Source: Galaxea fascicularis
Lineage: Eukaryota > Cnidaria > Anthozoa > Scleractinia > Euphylliidae
Assembly: GCA_948470475.1 (NCBI GenBank)
Contig: OX419341.1
Span: 4,142,853 to 4,206,852 of the forward strand
DNA length: 64,000 nucleotides
Reading direction: 5' to 3'
How positions within the stretch are numbered: position 1 is the stretch's first letter; each line of letters opens with the position of its first letter. Position numbers and translations under genes: made by a program. Shown piece after piece: positions 53,812-64,000 of the stretch. The notes under the pieces are model-generated. The model was not told the origin of the DNA and did not search any database. It saw only the letters and a list, made by a program, of their open reading frames with translations.

Positions 53812-55723
53812 ATGGCGAACAAGGAGAGCAATGCCCAAGATTACCTCAAGAATCACAAGATACTGGACTTGTTTGAGAACTTAACAGCACAGTTGATATA
53901 CGACAGACCAGGTAAATAATTTAAAATCAGTAAAAGTCGACGTTCTCTTTTTTTGGGGCCGTAGTAGTTGTTAGCAAAAGCTGGTTCTTCACTTCGTTGT
54001 GTATGTGTTATAAATTTGTACGTTGTGTTTTTTTATTTTTCAGAGGATCCCAAGGCGTATATGAAACAGTTTTTGGAGAAATTAAAAGATGCAAGGACGA
54101 TGCAAAGAAATTACCCGTGCATATTTGATGACAGCAATGTGAAGTCGCTGTTTGGGATGCTCGATGTAACGGGAAAAGGATTCATAACATACGAACAGTA
54201 TAAACAAGGTCATAAGGACTTAATAATATTATAATAAAGCTAGCGCTTAGAAGCTTTTAACAGTTCTAGATCTGTTTAACACTTATGCACAGGAACTTGC
54301 TGCCTTCATTTCTCTTGATTCTTTCCATTTACATTATACGCTATAGTTAAATGCAGAGTTCAAGATTTAAAAAAAAAATGGTCTACTCACATTTTCGCAC
54401 GGTTCAAACGTCGAACTTTTCATGCGCCGAATCAAGTCATTTGGGTCAACCCAACTATTAAATTCGACTGACTCGGTCGAATGTAATAGTTGGGCCGACC
54501 CAAATAAAATTGTCGAATTTAATTGATTCAAATGTCGAACTTCTCATGTGCCGAATCTAATTCATAAAGTATTTCAATGTATTTTCGGAAAAACATCAAG
54601 AGTCACATTTAATTTGACACTTTTAATTCGATCTCTGAATCAAGATCGAATTTTGATTTATTTGGGTCAACCCAAATAGGCATTTGATTTGGCGCATGAA
54701 AAGTGCAACGTTTGAACTGGGCCTCAGATTTGTGGTGCCTTTTTACCAACAGGTCTACAAACATTAGGTGTTAAAAAATATGATAAGGATCCCCCTGGTG
54801 GAGACATGGATAGAATAAGTTCAGAGACGTTTTTAAAAGAGGCGTAAGTATGATTGCATGTAATATTTAAAGAGCTTCTTCATGGAAGGGTCGGGTGTGT
54901 TGATGCCCTAGAGTTGTCGCCATTCTTCTGATGCTTGCATAGGTTGTCTTTCTTGTGGTACATGCCACTGTTCCCTGTGGCATGGATTGGATTTATGTGC
55001 ATGTGACAAATGGAGGCGTGAAGCACATTTGTATTTATGCTCACAAAAAAAAAATGGCTACTTTGTGACTCGTAGCCAGAACAGTATGGAACATGAAGTT
55101 GTGAATTTCAGCACCTAAATGTTCAAGAAGGTTTTGAAAGACTTTATTTTTAGGGTTTGCTACTTGGCTATTTTCATCAAAAACAAACTTCTTGCTGATG
55201 ATCAGATATAACATCAATAAATGTGTGGTTCCAGAAAAATATACAAATAATATTTCAATCTACAATCACAGACAAAAGTACCTTAGATACTCCCTGAAAA
55301 GATTCCCTTTTCATTATTAAATGCATGAGTTGTCCAATCTTTGGTCCTTACATTACCCCCCCCCCCCCCACCTCTCCCTCGATTTCAGAGTTGTTATCAT
55401 GTGCCAGTGTCCACAAAGAGTGTTATTTTCAACATTGAGAAGGGGGTTGGTGGTGGGGGGGAAATATTGATGAAAACATGTACATGTATTTTCCACATTT
55501 CATTGGCAGAAAGTGTTTGTCTTATGGGAATGTCTCAACTCTTCTGTCCCAAATTATAGCTCCATAACTTTTCCCCCCTCCCCCTTGGTATTTCCATTGA
55601 CCTTCTGTGGGGGGGGGGAAGTGTGGATATTTTTTGGAACTGCATTATCATTGCAGCCCATTGTCTTCTTTCTGTTTCAGGCGTCAGGGCCTTGCACAAG
55701 CATCTGCAACTTTTGCTGTGTAA
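53812..55723 (+). CDS. EFCAB10: EF-hand domain protein EFCAB10
   Basis: Four exons: 53812-53911, 54044-54208, 54753-54843 and 55681-55723, in frame, 132 residues, close to the length of vertebrate EFCAB10. The N-terminal YLKNHKILDLFENLTAQLIY and following helix resemble an RIIa/DPY-30-type docking fold. One EF-hand-like loop follows (DVTGKGFITYEQ, about 72-83): positions 5 and 12 are Lys and Gln, so calcium binding is doubtful. The family is associated with ciliated tissues and axonemes; that role here is inferred. The ATG lies in AAAATGG, a good start context, 227 bases from the SETMAR-like start. A MITE fills most of intron 2 right up to the exon 3 acceptor. Confidence 0.88.
54398..54722. 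mobile_element. MITE in EFCAB10 intron 2
   Basis: Ends GCACGGTTCAAACGTCGAAC...CATGCGCCGAATC and reverse-complementary GATTTGGCGCATGAAAAGTG...GTTTGAACTGGGC. Internal TTTGGGTCAACCCAA palindromes. The right end stops 28 bases before the acceptor AG at 54751-54752. Confidence 0.8.
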
Positions 55724-56981
55724 TATTACAATTTATGATGTGGTATACGTTACTGTATATAGCAGAGAGATGAAGGAAAGTTTACCTTTTATCCATGCTT
55801 GTTAGTCAATGTACTTGTAAATAGATTTGTGTAAATATGTTATGTTTTATGTATCAGGTATTCTGGATAAAATAGTTTTGGTTTGATGGTTACTATTCTT
55901 TGAACATTATAAACCACGCTTCTGTAACACCTTTTAGTGAGTCACACAACAGCAATATGTGTATTGATTTCCACCTGTATCCTATGGTGTGATTTGAGAG
56001 AACCTGTTCAAACATTTGCCAAGGGCATTCCATTTTTGGTGATCATTTTGTTCGTTCTGAATAATTGTATGTGTAACCAGGTTGTGTAATGCAGACAGAC
56101 TTTACATGCTGATCACTGTTGGGGGTTCAAGGCTTTAAGGGTTTGAGTTCAAGCCAAGTCAACATATTTGCATCCCAAGGCAAAGCTGTTTGATTCGCTT
56201 TTGGTTAGAAAATGACTCTATATATTAGTCATCCTGGTCTGAAGTCTAATAGCCAAGGATTTTAGAGTCCAGGGTCTGTTTCAAAATGTTTTAAGAGGTT
56301 TGTATCCTAGAGAATAGTTTGCAGGGTTTATTTTATAGACTTCTGGAGCAAATCAGCCAGGTGCATTTATGAATTTTGTAATTTTCTTCACTCTTTGCCC
56401 CTCAAATTTATTCAAATTCAAATTTATGTTAAGGAACATTGCACATTCATTGGGCCTGGCATGTTTTTTGTGGAGTTTTGTAGGCCAGTTCTGAAACGAG
56501 TCTGAATTTTAGAGGAGTTTCACTGAAAAATATGAAATATTTGGAACTGGGAGGTATTTCAAAGTTCTTATGGTCACCCTCTAAAAGTATACCATCCTTT
56601 TGTTGGTGCTGGGTGTGATTGCCAAACTAGGAAACTGCTTCTGATTGGTGAATTATTCGGAAACGGAAGTGGCTCCTCTTTTCAGCAGTCGTTCGTTGGG
56701 AATGAACGTGTGACAAAGCTCTAAGAATGTCTGCGTAGGAGGCTATGTGTCTCCCAGCCCGCAGCCAGCCCTGAGATTTGCATGTATGATAGGTCATGTT
56801 TGAAATTTCTTGTCACAAAAAAACTGCAGAATCGATTTAATGTTTGCATCGTTTATTACAATTCACTAACAAGCAACCAAATAAATAAATTGGGATTTCC
56901 TTTATCCTTCAATGCAAACGGAGTTGCGATGACTTTCGTGACTTGCGTGACTGTCAACTCCTTGAACCAAAAAACAGCTGT
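55724..56981. other. Convergent 3' flank, nothing coding
   Basis: Follows the EFCAB10 stop and precedes, on the other strand, the BRICHOS stop. Includes a partial relative of the AGCCTCCCA MITE at about 56690-56745. Homopolymeric C and G runs near 55356 and 55609 (in EFCAB10 intron 3) produce spurious frames. Confidence 0.5.
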
Positions 56982-59551
56982 CTAGCAATTAATAGGAGAA
57001 CAGATTTTCTTTTCTGTACATTTAAAACAACTTGCATCACCACATGTCGGGATGCATTCCATTTCTGTCGTGCAGCTTGTACCGCACCCAGCTCGACGGC
57101 GACGATCCAGGAACTTGCCTGAAACGATAAAGCAAATATAGATAACAAGATCCAGAAATTAATTTTCCAGTACCAGAATTGGAGGCTGGAATTCGGATTC
57201 TGGTGGCAACAAGAGTTGGGGTTGTAATAACGAACTACTGGGATTTTCGCACGATATCACCAGATTACGATGGAGGATTCCCCAGGGAGGTGCTAGTCGT
57301 AGCCCGTGTGGCAGGCGTTTGAAAGGGAAAGGAAAATTCGGGAGGTACTTCTCGTTTTCCTCTCTCCCTTCCCATAGAATGCCTGCCGCGCATGCTAGGG
57401 AAATACCGATATTCGGGAAAGTGGTAAAATTTTCAAATTTTCATCGTACAAAAACTCCAAGCTGGCTTTGTGATAGCTGAAAAACGTTTGAATAAAAAGA
57501 CTTTTATATACGCCAATTAATGGGGTCTTCCGTATAAACTTGAATGTGATTTTCTTGGGGGAAAGAAGTGAGTCAGTTCGGGAATAGCCTCTACAAATAA
57601 TTCGATTTCACTCCATGTAAGCAGCACTACAGTTTCTCACAAGAATGAGACCCATCAGTTTCGATTGTTTTAACTTGTTACCTGGTTTAGATACCGGATC
57701 GTGAGGAGTGATGAAAACTGATTCCGAAACTGGTTCTATCCAATAAATCGGAAAATTCTTACAGGTCTTTTTCATGACATCACTGAGAATTGAAGGATCG
57801 TTTATCTGTTCCTTCGTCTCCAGGTTAATTTTTACCTTCTGGACATCGATATTGTCACCAGCAACAGGTGCCTAAAGAATATAATGACATGTGACTCGTT
57901 GAAATTAAAGCTGTCCCAATTGCAGTTAAAATCGTAACTCAGGGATGTCATTAATTCTTGAAGTAGGTGGGGATATACAAAAAAACTCCGGGTATTCAAG
58001 TTGCTGTAGTGAAGTAAACATCTGGTTTTATATCAAAGTAGCCGGGGATATACCTCAAATTACGACGGGAAAATCCCCGGCCCTTAATGACAGCCCTGGT
58101 AACTTCTATTTCCCCTGCCAGAAAACTCTGTGCCGGCAACGCCGGGGAAGAAACCCCCTACCAGGCTTCAACCTTCCAATCCCCTGATGGCTAAGCCGAG
58201 AGCGTAACTGAACAACCCTAAAGTGATGCTTTGACGTGTGATCTGGTTTACACGGAAAATTTAAAAGTGGTATAAAGTACGTTAATTAGGTATAATTCAC
58301 CCCTCCTCTACAGTTTTACGAGGCCAGGAGCCCTGACGAGGCTGTGGACTCCTCTACTACCTTATTAAAGAGTTTCATCATCTTTTTAGGGCGTGGTATA
58401 GTGTCATTCAGGGTTGACAAATAGCACACTTCCTTCTCTGGCAGACTGATTACTGTGAGCTTCTATAACAGAGAAACAATTGAATCAGTTAATATCCAAA
58501 AAGGGCGGTTCCTCTAATCTTTATCTAATAATGAGCAGAGCTAGTAAAAACACACAACGACCTAACACACGTTAAAGCATTCTCGAAGCCCTAGAGGATA
58601 CAGTTGCATCAATAAAAAGACGTTTTCAAAGCAGAGACTAGCTGTCTGTTCGGATATACATAAGAACATAAGGATCGATGAGAAATAGCCCTCTGTAAAT
58701 TCGTGCTGCTTGTTGTAGAAGATGTACCCATCGGCTACCTCTTCTGCCGACTTTTTTGAAATATGAGCAAAGCGCGAAATTAAGGAAATCAAATTCTGGT
58801 CGATTTTGAAGCTATTCAAGTCTGGCTAGACATTGAAGGCTACGAAAAGAAAACTAAACTTAGTGACCAACCTTGCCAAAATCATAGATGACGTCTGCCT
58901 TCTCCGATTCTTTGTTGGGTGGAATGTGGAAGATTTCTGTTTTTTTCGCGACATCAATCTCAACCACTTCCTCGAATACCTTATCGCCATCGCTCAATTT
59001 AACCTCGAATGTCGCCCGGCGTCCCTTTCAAAAACAAGAAAGTGCATAACAATGAAAGACGTTTACACACGAAAAGCAAAGTTAACATTTAGTCATTTCA
59101 GTTAATTTTGTGAGGAACAGGAAGCATTTCGGTCCGCTACCCGACGGAACAAACTGACAAACACCTCCCTTTGTCACTTATTTGTATTCCTTCTCGGCTT
59201 TACGTGTATTCGACATTTCAGTTTTTCTGATGTTATTTTTCATGATTACGTTTACACTTTCATCTATAATTATAATATGAGTAAAAATTAAAATTTCCTA
59301 ACTGCATGAGCGGCAGGAAACTTATGGATATCGAGAGTTAACTCCGGTTCCGCCCCATTCCTACTTTGTTCGGAAGAATAAATGAAATCTATTTCTGTAT
59401 GCCGTATATTTTAGCGATAGTACAAAAAATCGGAAGCTAAAGACTGAGTCTCTATAACATGACGTGTCCTTTACAGATAGAAGCGACTTACTTGCAGCGG
59501 CGCTGCAGTATACAGCATAATCACTGTCAGAAAAAGACGATATGCTTTCAT
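56982..59551 (-). CDS. BRICHOS-domain proprotein with 8-Cys C-terminal peptide
   Basis: Five exons on the minus strand: 59551-59492, 59024-58872, 58462-58361, 57871-57682 and 57118-56982. Joined they give exactly 214 codons, 213 residues. Signal peptide 1-20 (MKAYRLFLTVIMLYTAAPLQ). Residues about 21-150 form a BRICHOS-like domain: FEVKLSDG, EEVVEIDV, then the expected cysteine pair at about 84 (EVCYLSTLND) and 142 (KKTCKNFPIYW). Exon 5 encodes a tetra-arginine site (174-177), then a 36-residue tail with eight cysteines (tail positions 3, 7, 13, 17, 22, 25, 31 and 36) ending in Cys-stop. BRICHOS domains act as intramolecular chaperones; in several polychaetes the same order (signal, BRICHOS, basic site, C-terminal Cys peptide) makes antimicrobial peptides. 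Here the tail is about net -1, so an antimicrobial role is not assured; a signalling or toxin-like peptide is equally possible. A TATA box lies upstream. Confidence 0.83.
57940..58099. mobile_element. Dispersed element, second copy (opposite orientation)
   Basis: Reverse-orientation match to 34430-34598 (GTAGGTGGGGATAT, TTGCTGTAGTGAAGT, TTTTATATCAAAGTAGCCGG, AATGACAGCCCTG). Inserted in intron 3 of the BRICHOS gene. Confidence 0.8.
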
Positions 59552-59685
59552 ATTTCCAGTGAGATTAGAAAGTGACCCTGATTCTTTCCTGAGACGATTC
59601 TGAAAATCTACGCCAAACTCTAACTTCTTCACCGCTTCAACAGTCTGGCAACAATGTATAGTTTCGATCGATCTTCGAGCAGTGT

Positions 59686-59692
59686 TTTTATA
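59686..59692 (-). promoter_or_regulatory. TATA box of the BRICHOS gene
   Basis: TATAAAA on the minus strand inside GCTATAAAAACACTGC, 135 bases upstream of the ATG. A start of transcription about 30 bases downstream (near 59655-59660) would leave a short 5'UTR. A strong TATA box fits an inducible or tissue-restricted secretory gene (inference). Confidence 0.6.
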
Positions 59693-59699
59693 GCGTTCT

Positions 59700-62150
59700 T
59701 AATACCTTAAGCGGCCTCTCTATTTTAGCAAACAAAACTGAATCAATCGATCAAAACAATTGTTCATTTCTCATAACGAATATCAGAATTCCACCTTGCG
59801 GTTGCTAAATTGTAAGCTCTCAGTAATTATTTTAAGGCTACATCATTGGGACTCAGTAATCGGGCGATTTTCATTTGAGAAACACATCACAGCAGAACTG
59901 TGGTGAGCCTAGACAATAGTATCAATGGTGATATATAGTTGCATATTTATTGATATTACACTCGTCCATCGACCCAAGCCGAGAGTGATGTTTCCTGTTA
60001 TGTTGACTTAACCTGCTGCCTATTGAAACTGCCAATAAAACAAAACCACCTGATTACACTCTTATCTTTCTTAACAATAGAGCTGCCCTGAGAGCAAATC
60101 TCCCAGAACAGGAAACTTTACTTGAGAATTGACCAAAAGCAGGAAGCGTTCAAGACAATACTGAAAATAATATTTCGAAGAAATTGAAACAAAAATAATT
60201 CAGTAAATCAACGTTTATAGTTGACACATGTTCAGTTTACCTGACTCAGCCACGGTGAAGCTTTTCTATGTAACTTTCTTAAGGAACTTTTACAATAACT
60301 AAGTTATTTTTTCAGATTCGCGCTCCCTTCCCCCTCTTTCTCTGTGTTATTTTTGTTTTGTTTTTTTAACATAAATTGGCTCCATTTCATAAAACTCAGA
60401 TGCTTCCGCTACTCCTCCTTTTGTTAAACTCAGGAAATTGGAAGCTGTTCAGGTACTTAACGGTTTGTTCGATCTCATCGGTTTATTGGAGGATTCAGTA
60501 ATTACTGGAATAACTGTGTTTAGATTACTGACTGAAACAGCTGAGTTGTAGGAACTCATGTATTTTGTATACGCTCCGAAGAAGTACGTCCTGGAACGAC
60601 CATGAATTCGTTTTTCCTTGAAGACAGCTAGGGGAATTAAATTTGATCCTCTTAGAAACTGTTCTATGTTTCCATAGAGAAACTCGTAGTCAATTTAAGC
60701 TTTTCAAGTCGTATCATCGCAACGAACCCAAAATAATTTGCCAACTTAGGCTGCATTAGACAGTAAGGACGAGTTTGTAATCATGGCTTACGTTTAGCTG
60801 ATTTTATCAATACTCTTAGTTCCCTCTCAGGTATCGTCGGTAGCAAGCAAAAAATAACGAAAAAACGTTTCCTCGGAAACGTTTCCAAAGGGAAATTGGA
60901 AAGAAGCTGCTCTTTTTAAGAAGCCAATTTTGATCTCAATCAGATGTACAGTAAAGTAAGTCATTTTCCTACTCGAAAACCGACATACAAGAGCCTAACT
61001 GAGTCACTCGTCAATAGAGTGCGGAAGAAAGGAAACGAAATCCATCTTTACTGCCGAAGTGTATGTTTCTTGTGGCAGATTTCGCAACGAAGCTGTTTTC
61101 AGAGATTAGCAGTTGGCTTGCCTTCTTACATAATCAAAGTGGTAAAATATTTTCATGGTAGCGTTTTGTACAATGGCCGCATATTCTTAACAAATGAAAC
61201 ATTTCTTACTGAATAGCCACATGAGTTGAGTTCCTCTTTGGAGAAGATATTCACGGTTTAGGTAATGTGTTTTAATTGAGCTTCGTCGTATCCGTTCTTG
61301 ACACGGTATAAAACGAATAATTTAATGCTCATAATTATAAACCTGTGACCAAGAAAGAAACGGTGGATCAGGGTCTATTGATACGGCAAGGCACATTTTA
61401 GGACCTATCACGAGGACCATTCAAAGGACTCAAAATACCCCATTTTCGTGCCAGTAATTTGACTAAACCTACAATAGTCGTGATAACTTGGTTGCAAAAT
61501 TTCGCGTGTTTTGGTTGCCTTCTTGCATGCCATCACTGCAACTAGTCTGAACTGACATCTCTACGTCAGTCATTGGTTTGATTCTGTTTGGCGGGTTATC
61601 GCAACCATGGTAACTAGAGACTACTTAAAACTCTAGAGCTAAAAAAGCAACCAAAAAAAGACAATCACGTCATCACTGCGAACAACACGATTCAATTACA
61701 GTTGCTTTCCATGCGCTGATTATTCTACAGTCATTGTCTACCATATAAAAGGGCATGACTTGTCCCCTGACTGCAGTGATACGCTACAATTAGTACAGAA
61801 ACTACAAAAATGGTCAGTAAACGCGAGAAACTTAATGGGCCATACCATCCTTTTTGAACAGACAAGCCAACTAATCTCGTATCAGAGGAGCAATATTCCT
61901 AAACGTTTTAAATCCAATTCCGCCAGACCACTGAGCCCGTCGGGCCGACACTTTGCTGAAACCTACGTATGGGGCAACTCATTTGCCAAAAAAAAAAAAG
62001 CATGACAACCTAACGCCACCGAGCTGCAACGAAAATTAACTACTGACTTTGCAACTTGAAAACTCTCAAAACCCGTAAAAATTCGGGATCTGCAGATCGG
62101 CAATCCACGGCCGCGAGCTGAAAGTCTTTCCTAATTTTCCAACAGCGGAG
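59700..62150. other. Intergenic, nothing recognised
   Basis: Between the BRICHOS promoter and the LINE. Small open frames at 60944-61216 and 61760-62005 have no recognisable domain, splice partner or composition bias. Confidence 0.45.
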
Positions 62151-62173
62151 GACTGGTCTTGACAAAGTTTCAT

Positions 62174-62189
62174 CCAAGATGGCGGAAGG
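62174..62189 (+). promoter_or_regulatory. YY1-like motif in LINE 5'UTR
   Basis: CCAAGATGGCGGAAGG contains the AAGATGGCGG core of YY1 sites. Mammalian L1 5'UTRs carry a YY1 site at their very start, which directs correct initiation. Here it is about 180 bases before the ORF1 ATG. Confidence 0.45.
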
Positions 62190-62369
62190 AATATTGAGTG
62201 TGTTCTCAAAATAGTTCTTTTGTTTACCTGGTAATCATATGAATCTGGTGCACATGATCAACCAGTTGGGACGACCTTCGCCGAAGGTGGTCGTGTTTTC
62301 GTTCGCTCTGTTATAAGGTTCATATATATGTTACATTGAAACGTAATTAGCCCTCCATTACCTAAAATT

Positions 62370-63215
62370 ATGCCGGACAGCCTTCCCGAAGACCGTGAGA
62401 AGAAGACTACGACAAAAGAAGGCCGCAAAAGACAACGTGAGAGCGGTTCACAAACGGATGAAGACTGCCATAGCGGTGGCAGCCATTGCTGCGAAACTTC
62501 AGCAAGATTTCTGGAGATGAATGCCAAATTAGACAAACTTTTGGGCTTATTCAGTGAAATGGAAGACCTAAAAGCGCGCTTGACAGAAGTTGAAAGTGAA
62601 AATAAGAGTCTAAAGGAAGCGATGAAGTTCACAAATGAAGACTTGGAAGAAGTTAAAACGACATCGACCAGCATGGGCGCCATTACGAACAAGAACACTG
62701 AAGATATTCAATCTCTGGAGAGAAACTTTCTTTCTTTGAAACGTCGCAACATTAAGTTGGAGGCATATACAAGAAGAGAAAACATTAAGATTTTTAACAT
62801 CGAGGAAAATGAAGGAGAAAACGGCAACACAGAGTCATTAGTTCGTAACGTCCTCAGGGAGAAGATGAAAATTCCAAAGGAAGACGAGGAAGACATTCGC
62901 TTCGAGCGTATCCACCGTATAACACCACGGAGGTCGTCATCGAAGCCAAGACCAATTATTGTCAAATTTAGCCATTACCAGGATAAAGAATTTGTATGGT
63001 CCTTCGTGAAGAATCTTAAAGGAACCAACATCGGAATTTCTAATGATTTTCCGAAAGAAATAGAGGAAATTCAATCAAAGCTCTATCCCGTCCTAAAGAA
63101 CGCGAAGAAAGCCAAGCAATCTGCATTTTTTAAAGTCGACAGATTGATCATAAATGGACAGGTCTATCGAGGTAAGGAAACGGAAGATCTTGAACACTAC
63201 GGCGCAATAATGTGA
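62370..63215 (+). CDS. LINE ORF1 protein (L1-like RNA-binding chaperone)
   Basis: 281 residues. A basic, Ser/Thr-rich N terminus (1-30) is followed by a CHSGGSHCC patch, a coiled coil (about 48-130, heptads such as LDKLLGLFSEMEDLKARLTE) and then YTRRENIKIFNI (133-144), the start of the RRM-like domain typical of L1 ORF1p (Transposase_22 family). The C-terminal part (RIHRITPRR, RPIIVKFSHYQDKE, FFKVDRLIINGQVY) fits the CTD. The protein trimerises, binds LINE RNA and accompanies ORF2p in retrotransposition. Frame intact, ordinary ATG. Confidence 0.88.
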   Translation: MPDSLPEDREKKTTTKEGRKRQRESGSQTDEDCHSGGSHCCETSARFLEMNAKLDKLLGLFSEMEDLKARLTEVESENKSLKEAMKFTNEDLEEVKTTSTSMGAITNKNTEDIQSLERNFLSLKRRNIKLEAYTRRENIKIFNIEENEGENGNTESLVRNVLREKMKIPKEDEEDIRFERIHRITPRRSSSKPRPIIVKFSHYQDKEFVWSFVKNLKGTNIGISNDFPKEIEEIQSKLYPVLKNAKKAKQSAFFKVDRLIINGQVYRGKETEDLEHYGAIM

Positions 63216-63576
63216 ATGACTGTTTTTCTAGGGGAGGATGCAACGAAAAGCACGCCATGGAATTAACGTTAATTGAGTCGACAATGTTGATGTGTAAGGA
63301 CCCCGCAATCTTTCTTCAGTATTCTTTTAGTCTTATTTATGTTGTCTTGATTTTGATCTTTTGGATCACCTGGGTGTGTTTAATACACGATAATTTTTAT
63401 TTGCCTTTCTTACGTAATTATTGTTTGCTTGTCTTACGCAGTTCGTTTAAAATGTTTTTATACATCCAATCCGCCCGTGAATCGGAGACTATTTACGCCA
63501 TTTTCTTTATCAAAATTACTAATATGTTTGGTTCCCTTTGCAATCAACTCCTCTTGCACTGTAGCTATAAATAGTG

Positions 63577-64000
63577 CCTTGAGATTGATATCACTAAATG
63601 TGAGGGGCCTTAGCAATTTTAAGAAGCGAAGGATGATTTATACTTGGTGCAAAAAGAAAAACACAGAGATAATATTTTTGCAAGAAACTCATTCAACAAA
63701 AGAAGTAGAAAATCAATGGAGAGATGAATGGGGTGCGGAAATTATCATGTCTCACGGAAGCTCGAATTCACGTGGGGTCGCAGTGTTGATGAAAAAAGGC
63801 GTAGAGGTTATTGTTCACTCAAAAATCATGGACCCTCAGGGACGTTTCATTATTCTTAAGGTAGAGTTCAAAGAAAACTTGTATGTCTTAATCAATGTGT
63901 ATGCTCCGAACAAAGACAAAGACAGTGTCAAATTCTTTGAGGCATTAAGAACAACTTTGCGAACAGCAAATTTAGATACAGAAGAAAATCTTATTGTTGG
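63577..64000 (+). CDS. LINE ORF2, N-terminal endonuclease (cut by window end)
   Basis: The frame reads LRLISLNVRGLSNFKKRR, then IIFLQETHST (the Asn and Glu of the APE-type active site), SRGVAVLMKKG and VLINVYAPNKD, all characteristic of the LINE endonuclease domain. It is open to the last base. The initiator is unclear: the first in-frame ATG (63631) lies after the conserved Asn, so translation may start at a non-ATG codon or further upstream in the open frame, as reported for some L1-type ORF2s. Reverse transcriptase lies beyond the window. Confidence 0.85.

Larger units (their letters stand above)
62150..64000 (+). mobile_element. L1-like LINE retrotransposon, 5' part
   Basis: An ORF1 with L1-type organisation is followed after about 360 bases by an apurinic/apyrimidinic endonuclease-like ORF2 running off the window. 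The 5' boundary is not defined; a CCAAGATGGCGGAAGG motif at 62174-62189 suggests that the 5'UTR begins shortly before it. Intact ORF1 implies a relatively young copy. Confidence 0.8.

Noticed and set aside
56954..57148. Alternative minus-strand frame over BRICHOS exon 5
   Set aside because: The frame shown by splice phase yields the RRRR site and eight cysteines; the alternative has neither.
58341..58361. Reading BRICHOS exon 3 through to a stop
   Set aside because: Reading on gives a stop at TCG-TAA, but the GTAGTA donor after AAG keeps phase 0 into exon 4, which supplies the second BRICHOS cysteine.
61760..62005. 81-codon frame upstream of the LINE
   Set aside because: No domain, ends in a poly-A-derived lysine run; not supported as a gene.
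1..64000. CRISPR arrays, operons or prokaryotic insertion
   Set aside because: No direct-repeat/spacer pattern or Shine-Dalgarno-led gene runs; introns and animal protein modules throughout.

Overview
This is nuclear DNA of an animal, most likely an anthozoan cnidarian such as a stony coral or close relative. The evidence is AT-rich sequence, split genes with mostly phase-1 introns, secreted modular proteins (sushi/HYR, astacin-ShK, BRICHOS), large intronless beta-helix membrane proteins, and very dense small inverted-repeat (MITE-like) elements, plus an L1-like LINE. The assignment is an inference; no species-specific marker was recognised. No CRISPR array, operon or bacterial gene organisation is present.

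Layout. (1) 1-14.7 kb: a seven-exon secreted sushi-sushi-HYR-HYR-sushi protein (SRPX-like), with introns crowded by MITEs. (2) 14.7-21.9 kb: no intact gene. This stretch holds repeat arrays, a reverse-transcriptase fossil, and two headless duplicated pieces: a copy of the upstream region of the 22 kb gene (15.06-16.66 kb) and a copy of the upstream/5'UTR region of the first SRPX-like gene (17.56-18.84 kb). (3) 22-26 kb (+): an intronless 1312-residue beta-helix/multi-pass membrane protein with a 21-bp coding minisatellite at its C terminus. (4) 29.6-33.7 kb (+): a second SRPX-like gene of six exons, lacking one sushi module. (5) 35.3-39.0 kb (-): an intronless 1243-residue paralogue of the beta-helix protein. 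Regions 1-5 look like an expanded, partly broken array in which SRPX-like and beta-helix receptor genes alternate.

(6) 42.6-50.2 kb (+): an astacin metalloprotease with a C-terminal ShK domain, 335 residues in seven exons. (7) 51.5-53.6 kb (-): a SETMAR-type SET-domain histone lysine methyltransferase, 295 residues in three exons, without any transposase fusion. (8) 53.8-55.7 kb (+): EFCAB10, 132 residues in four exons, whose start lies only 227 bp from the SETMAR-like start, in divergent orientation. (9) 57-59.6 kb (-): a 213-residue BRICHOS proprotein ending in a tetra-arginine site and a 36-residue, 8-cysteine tail. This is the best candidate for an undescribed secreted-peptide system in the window. 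(10) 62.2-64 kb (+): an L1-like LINE with intact ORF1 and the start of ORF2, cut by the window edge.

Exon models were assembled by hand from splice consensus and reading-phase continuity. Each multi-exon model except the 3' end of the first SRPX-like gene joins in frame from ATG to stop.
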